NCBI GenBank assembly: GCA_934700385.1
Contig: CAKUXO010000005.1
Span: 1 to 64,000, forward strand
Direction: 5' to 3'
From: an uncultured Candidatus Melainabacteria bacterium
Lineage (GTDB): Bacteria > Cyanobacteriota > Vampirovibrionia > Gastranaerophilales > Gastranaerophilaceae
Length of the DNA: 64,000 bases
Part shown: piece by piece, positions 60,380 to 64,000 of the stretch
Layout: each line of letters begins with the position of its first letter
Numbering within the stretch: position 1 is the stretch's first letter
Program-made: the position numbers and the translations under genes
Notes under the pieces: generated by a model
The model's input: only the letters and a program-made list of their open reading frames with translations
The model's database searches: none
Told to the model about the DNA's origin: nothing

Positions 60380-60400
60380 TTTTTAAAATATTTTATTTAA

Positions 60401-60487
60401 TTAATCTTTTTTAATCGGAATAAATACAAGACCTTTAGAATTAAAAGGTTGCATACGTCGTAATAATTCAAGTAAAAATCTGAACAT
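60401..60487 (-). CDS. Small protein of 28 residues
   Basis: ATG at 60485-60487 preceded by GAGG at 7 bases encodes MFRFLLELLRRMQPFNSKGL and VFIPIKKD. It forms its own unit: promoter 60517-60545, ribosome-binding site, ORF and terminator 60347-60379. The amphipathic FRFLLELLRR start suggests membrane association. No homologue is known to me; conservation of the peptide across related genomes would confirm it. Confidence 0.5.
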   Translation of the reverse strand: MFRFLLELLRRMQPFNSKGLVFIPIKKD

Positions 60488-60516
60488 TTTAATACCTCAA
60501 CATTAACTTCATTAAT

Positions 60517-60545
60517 ATATTAAACCATTTTTATTTTTTTGTCTA
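60517..60545 (-). promoter_or_regulatory. Promoter of the 28-residue ORF
   Basis: On the minus strand TAGACA (60540-60545) is followed after exactly 17 bases by TAATAT (60517-60522). It starts just inside the gap after the DUF721 gene. Confidence 0.55.
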
Positions 60546-60551
60546 GTTAAT

Positions 60552-61091
60552 TTATTTTTGTTTTTGAATTATTTTTGCTTTTTCGTTATTAATTAGCTTT
60601 GAAACAAGAATTTCTTTTTGAGATTTATTTAAAAAACTAATTCTATTAATATATTTTTTATAATCTTCTTTTAAATCACTTGGAATTGTAACATTATTTA
60701 AGTCATTTTGAGAAATTTTTAAAGGTTTATCTTCAACCCCTGTAAGGTTTTGAGGAAGTTGAGTTGCATAATTTTTATAGTTAAAAACAATGTCTTTAAT
60801 TTCAAAACCTAAAGGAGTGGAATATGTGTTTACTTTCTTTATGATTTTCATTTTATAAAGACTTAATTCTTGAACAACAACAGGGCTTTTAGCGCTTACA
60901 TAAAGTTTATCAAATTTAATTGCATAAGGTCTTGTGAAATTTGCAAACTTAGCGCCGACAATATTTCCCCAAAAAGAGAAGATTGTGGATTGTTTAACTA
61001 TTGAGTTAATTTTAGCCTTGTCAAAATTTTCGCCAAAGACACCCGTGTTTAATATTTCTGAAATTGTTGATGTTTTAGAATTTTTTTTCAT
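60552..61091 (-). CDS. DUF721 (DciA-like) protein
   Basis: A 179-residue protein whose middle follows the DUF721 pattern: FWGNIVGAKFANFTRPYAIK, then KLYVSAKSPVVVQELSLYKM and GFEIKDIVFNY. DUF721 includes DciA, the loader of the replicative helicase in bacteria without DnaC. The C-terminal tail (residues 120-179) is basic and less conserved. The role in replication start is inferred from the family. Confidence 0.75.
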   Translation of the reverse strand: MKKNSKTSTISEILNTGVFGENFDKAKINSIVKQSTIFSFWGNIVGAKFANFTRPYAIKFDKLYVSAKSPVVVQELSLYKMKIIKKVNTYSTPLGFEIKDIVFNYKNYATQLPQNLTGVEDKPLKISQNDLNNVTIPSDLKEDYKKYINRISFLNKSQKEILVSKLINNEKAKIIQKQK

Positions 61092-61238
61092 TTAAAATCC
61101 AATATTACCTTTTTAATTTTAATATAAATTTTATTTAAAATGTTTAATTATTAAGTTATTTTAAAATATATCTTAAAAAAATTTTTGAAAATGTGTTCTA
61201 AATAATGTAAAATGATAATAATATTATCGGAGTTTAAA

Positions 61239-61937
61239 ATGAAAAAGATTTTATTATTTTTGTTTTTGAGTTTGAACCTTGTGGCTTTTGGTTCTGATAA
61301 ACTTCAAGTTAAAGCATTAACTGATTTTAGCTCAATTAATCCAAGCTCATATTTTGATGTTGCTTTAGTAAAAGATGGCACAATTAATGATATGTTTATG
61401 ATTAAAGGAGATGTTATTAATTGCCGAATTATCAAGGTTACAGACCCAAAAAGAGCTAAGCAAAACGCAAAAATTTATATGCAAGTTATAAGTTATAAAG
61501 ATAAAAAAGGCACCCATGACTTCCAAGAAGTTTATATTGCAAAATATGCAAAAACAGCCCTAACAAAAGATGAAATTAAAAACATTCCCCCAAAAACAGT
61601 TGTTAAAAAAACCGCAAGCGCAGTTGGCAACTTTTTTGTTAAAGGTTTTTCTTATGGGGTTTCTTTTGTTGATGGTTTTTCTGAAAATGAAGAAAATAAC
61701 AGGCTAAAATCGGGCGCTAAAAAAGTATATAAAGATTCCTTTTTATCTTACATTGAAGAAGGTAGCGAGGTTGAAATTAAAAAAGGAGATGTATTTTATT
61801 TGATTATTAAAAAAGTAAAAGATGAAGAAAAAGAAGCAAGAAGCGCTGACCCAGAAGAATTAAAAGTTGTTCAAACAATTGAGCAAAAAGACGTTTTAAA
61901 TAATGCCCAAGATGAAAAAATTGATTTAGAAGAATAA
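61239..61937 (+). CDS. Secreted/periplasmic protein of unknown function
   Basis: A protein of 232 residues from the chosen ATG. It has a signal peptide (MKKILLFLFLSLNLVAFGSD). The mature part has beta-rich sequences (DVALVKDGTINDMFMIKGD, VINCRIIKVTDPKRA), a hydrophobic Gly-rich segment (GNFFVKGFSYGVSFVDGF) and an acidic C-terminal tail. The frame is open from 61212, but GGAG lies 7 bases before the ATG at 61239, and the signal peptide starts there. No family recognised. Confidence 0.65.
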   Translation: MKKILLFLFLSLNLVAFGSDKLQVKALTDFSSINPSSYFDVALVKDGTINDMFMIKGDVINCRIIKVTDPKRAKQNAKIYMQVISYKDKKGTHDFQEVYIAKYAKTALTKDEIKNIPPKTVVKKTASAVGNFFVKGFSYGVSFVDGFSENEENNRLKSGAKKVYKDSFLSYIEEGSEVEIKKGDVFYLIIKKVKDEEKEARSADPEELKVVQTIEQKDVLNNAQDEKIDLEE

Positions 61938-61967
61938 AAAAACAGAGGTTTTAGCCTCTGTTTTTTA
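61936..61967. terminator. Terminator between the secreted protein gene and hpf
   Basis: AAAAAACAGAGG / CCTCTGTTTTTT, a perfect 12-bp stem with a 6-base loop, serving both convergent genes. Confidence 0.88.
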
Positions 61968-61972
61968 AATAA

Positions 61973-62326
61973 TTAAGCTTCTGACTCGGTAACGGTTGTT
62001 CTAATAGATTCAACCCCACCTTTTGCTTTTTGTAAGCCTTTTTCTTTAAATTTCTTAACTTGTCTATCTAATTTATCACAAACTAGATCAATTGAAGCAT
62101 ACATATTTTCTGCTTTTTCTTCAACTCTGATTGTTTCGCCGCCAATTTTACAATTTATTTCAGCTACATGAGAGTCACTAACAGATGGGTTTTTAATTAC
62201 AGATAAAACAGCGTCAATTGCATCAATTTGTTCATAATGAGCAACAACTTTTCCTGCTTTTTCTTTAACATAAGCCTTAATTGCATCTGTAATTTCGATG
62301 TTTCTTCCATTAACGTGAATATGCAT
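61973..62326 (-). CDS. hpf: Ribosome hibernation promoting factor (short HPF/YfiA)
   Basis: A 117-residue HPF-fold protein: MHIHVNGRNIEITDAIKAYV, VSDSHVAEINCKIGGETIRV and YASIDLVCDKLDRQVKKFKE fit the family. It binds the 30S decoding region in starved cells. The long-form C-terminal dimerisation domain is absent. A TATAAT hexamer and GGAG lie upstream (around 62380 and 62330). It pairs functionally with the RSH stringent-response enzyme at 41.6 kb. Confidence 0.88.
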   Translation of the reverse strand: MHIHVNGRNIEITDAIKAYVKEKAGKVVAHYEQIDAIDAVLSVIKNPSVSDSHVAEINCKIGGETIRVEEKAENMYASIDLVCDKLDRQVKKFKEKGLQKAKGGVESIRTTVTESEA

Positions 62327-62502
62327 GATTTTCTCCGTTTCTAGCGCCGATAGTCTCCATCTCGCATTTATATATTATACCCTATTTTTAAGTTTTTTAA
62401 AAGTATTTTAAAATAAAAGTAAAATTAATTTACTTAATTTTTATTAACTTGTATAATAAAATATGTTAGAAGCAGATATTAAAAGACTGTCGAGGTAAAA
62501 TA

Positions 62503-63744
62503 ATGGACAAAGAAATTTTTAACAACGAGATTAAAAACATGAAAAACTACATCATGTTTGAAATTAAAGCAAAACAAATCGAACTAACACCAATGTTAAA
62601 AGCAAAAAACAGAGCGCCAATAGCGCTTTCTATGGGTGCACCAATTGAAAGAATCCCTGAATTTGCTATTAATCAAACCATTAAATACCTTGATATTGAT
62701 AATTTACACACATATTCAACCCCAAAAGGTGAACCAAAATTTCTTGAAGCAGTTCAAGAAAGAATGAAAAAAAGATTTAATGTTGAGTTAAATCCAAAAA
62801 CTGAAATTTGTTCTTTAATAGGTTCAAAAGAAGGCTTATCTAATTTAATTCGTGCTCTTGTTAACCCAAGTTTATCTGAAGAAGAAAAAGATGTTTTATT
62901 CATACCACAACCAGGGTATGCTTCATATTCTCAAATGGTTAAAGCAGCAGGCGCAAGGGGTTATGGCATTGAATTAACAAAAGAAAACAATTTTGCCCCA
63001 GATTTAAACCTAGTTTGGGAAAAATATTTAAAAGAAGGTAATGACCCTAAAAAAGTTAAAGCGGTTGTTATAAACTATCCTAACAATCCTCTTGGTTGCA
63101 CTTGTAATTTAGAATATTTACAACACTGCGTTGATTTTTGTAATAAACACAACATCTTGTTAATTTCAGATGCAGCATATTGTGAAATGTATTATGATGA
63201 AAACTATAAACCACATTCAGCTCTTGAATGTAAGGGTGCGATGGATTGTTGTATTGAATTCTACAGCTTTTCAAAATCTTACGCCATGACAGGTTGGCGT
63301 TTAGGCTGGGCATGCGGTAATGATGTTGCAATTACTATGTTATCAAGAGTTAAATCAACTGTTGATACAGGTGTTTTAAAGGTTTTACAATACACAGGCG
63401 CAGACCTTTTAGTTAATGAAGAAGGTCAAAAATATATTGATAATCAAAATATTAAATTTAAAAATAAACTTCAAAAATTCACAAATGGCTTAAAATCTTT
63501 AGGTTATAGTGTTGAAATGCCTAAAACAACATTTTATTTATGGCTTGAAATTCCTAAAAGATTTAAAGATTGCGTTGAATTTGCAAACGAACTTCTTGAA
63601 AAATCTGGCGTAGTTGTTGTCCCAGGGACTGCTTTTGACAAAAACGCAACAAGATTTGTCAGACTTTCAGTTGTTGCAAGCGATGAAAATCTTGATGAAA
63701 TCATTAGAAGAATGAGAGAAGACGGATTTAGCTTTGAAGAATAA
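62503..63744 (+). CDS. Class I/II PLP aminotransferase (DapL/AspC-like)
   Basis: A 413-residue fold-type I aminotransferase. IGSKEGLSNLIRALVNP, PQPGYASYSQMVKAAGARGY, NYPNNPLGCTCNLEYL, SDAAYCEMYYD and the PLP lysine in YSFSKSYAMTGWRLGWACGN are present. Length and the GSKEG motif recall LL-diaminopimelate aminotransferase and related aspartate aminotransferases; its exact substrate cannot be read. The last 11 bases overlap the start of hisH, so it may serve histidine synthesis or just share the transcript. Confidence 0.85.
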   Translation: MDKEIFNNEIKNMKNYIMFEIKAKQIELTPMLKAKNRAPIALSMGAPIERIPEFAINQTIKYLDIDNLHTYSTPKGEPKFLEAVQERMKKRFNVELNPKTEICSLIGSKEGLSNLIRALVNPSLSEEEKDVLFIPQPGYASYSQMVKAAGARGYGIELTKENNFAPDLNLVWEKYLKEGNDPKKVKAVVINYPNNPLGCTCNLEYLQHCVDFCNKHNILLISDAAYCEMYYDENYKPHSALECKGAMDCCIEFYSFSKSYAMTGWRLGWACGNDVAITMLSRVKSTVDTGVLKVLQYTGADLLVNEEGQKYIDNQNIKFKNKLQKFTNGLKSLGYSVEMPKTTFYLWLEIPKRFKDCVEFANELLEKSGVVVVPGTAFDKNATRFVRLSVVASDENLDEIIRRMREDGFSFEE

Positions 63745-64000
63745 AGTTATTATAATAAACTATGGCTCAGGAAATGTTAAAAGCATTGGAAATATGCTTA
63801 ATTATCTTGGTTGCGATTATAAAATTTCTAACAATAAAAATGAAATTTTATCTGCTTCAAAATTAATCTTCCCTGGGCAAGGTCATTTTAAACAAGCAAT
63901 TGAAAACCTTGAAAACTCGGGACTTATTGAAACAATTAAAACTTCAATTGAAAAAGGAACGAGTTTTCTTGGAATTTGCTTAGGGCTACAAATTCTTTTT
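63734..64000 (+). CDS. hisH: Imidazole glycerol phosphate synthase subunit HisH (partial, cut by window end)
   Basis: The frame starting at TTG 63734 reads KVIIINYGSGNVKSIGNML, then LIFPGQGHFKQAI and GTSFLGICLGLQILF, matching HisH, the glutaminase subunit; the active-site cysteine is in GICLGLQ. The start overlaps the aminotransferase gene by 11 bases. An ATT at 63749 is another possible start. Only the first 89 codons are inside the window. HisH supplies ammonia to HisF in histidine synthesis. Confidence 0.85.
   Translation, partial: MKNKVIIINYGSGNVKSIGNMLNYLGCDYKISNNKNEILSASKLIFPGQGHFKQAIENLENSGLIETIKTSIEKGTSFLGICLGLQILF

Noticed and set aside
1..64000. CRISPR array, rRNA, tmRNA or 4.5S RNA
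   Set aside because: No regularly spaced repeats and no recognisable conserved RNA cores were seen on either strand.

Overview
The window is strongly AT-rich and reads as a chromosomal segment of a gut-type, non-photosynthetic relative of the cyanobacteria (Candidatus Gastranaerophilales / Melainabacteria). This is an inference. It rests on lineage-type proteins with Asn-rich N-termini and an FKG motif (44971, 58776), a prepilin with the KKAFTLAEIMIVL leader, the mix of RNase Y/YmdB, a TrpR, Trk potassium uptake and a short HPF, and the absence of sporulation or photosynthesis genes. No rRNA is present to settle it.

Positions 1-12.3 kb are an accessory island. It opens with a three-gene ABC-three-component (ABC-3C) system. 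Next comes a 0.6-kb patch of debris holding a broken IS3-family transposase and a broken copy of a gene that is still intact further right. Then follow an Mrr-type endonuclease and, on the opposite strand, an R-M module of one HNH endonuclease and two m5C methyltransferases. After two small unknown genes comes the early region of a Mu-like transposable element: XRE regulator, stand-alone integrase-type DNA-binding protein, MuB-like ATPase, MuA-like transposase, and a divergent repressor. The promoter/operator switch between transposase and repressor can be read directly. No late phage genes are present. A tRNA-Gln marks the right edge.

From 12.9 kb onward the content is core: a uridine-kinase-like enzyme, thiC with a class II aldolase, ispH-rpsA, ruvX with its usual DUF1292 neighbour, corA, cysK, trpR-trpB, acpS, yitT, a cluster with two catalytically stripped homologues (an H+-pyrophosphatase-fold protein and a YjbQ-fold protein) next to an M24 peptidase and an SpoU methyltransferase, a pilin-like protein, an MTA-phosphorylase, metK with a pseudoknot-like leader, aspS, a GGDEF/HD-GYP protein, a bifunctional RSH (ppGpp) enzyme, ribF, ffh, trkA-trkH, a formyltransferase, DedA, rny-ymdB-PHP, a DUF721 protein, hpf, an aminotransferase, and the start of hisH cut by the window edge.

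Several points are easily missed. Two core genes (ispH and rny) appear to start at AUU codons. ispH has no normal start and could otherwise carry a one-base homopolymer slip. The 693-aa membrane protein at 27.5 kb is a full-length membrane-pyrophosphatase homologue without the catalytic aspartates. The metK leader can fold an H-type pseudoknot that buries the ribosome-binding site. A tRNA-Pro is followed by a decayed partial copy of itself. Two tiny ORFs near 60.2-60.5 kb have good ribosome-binding sites, and one also has a promoter and terminator.
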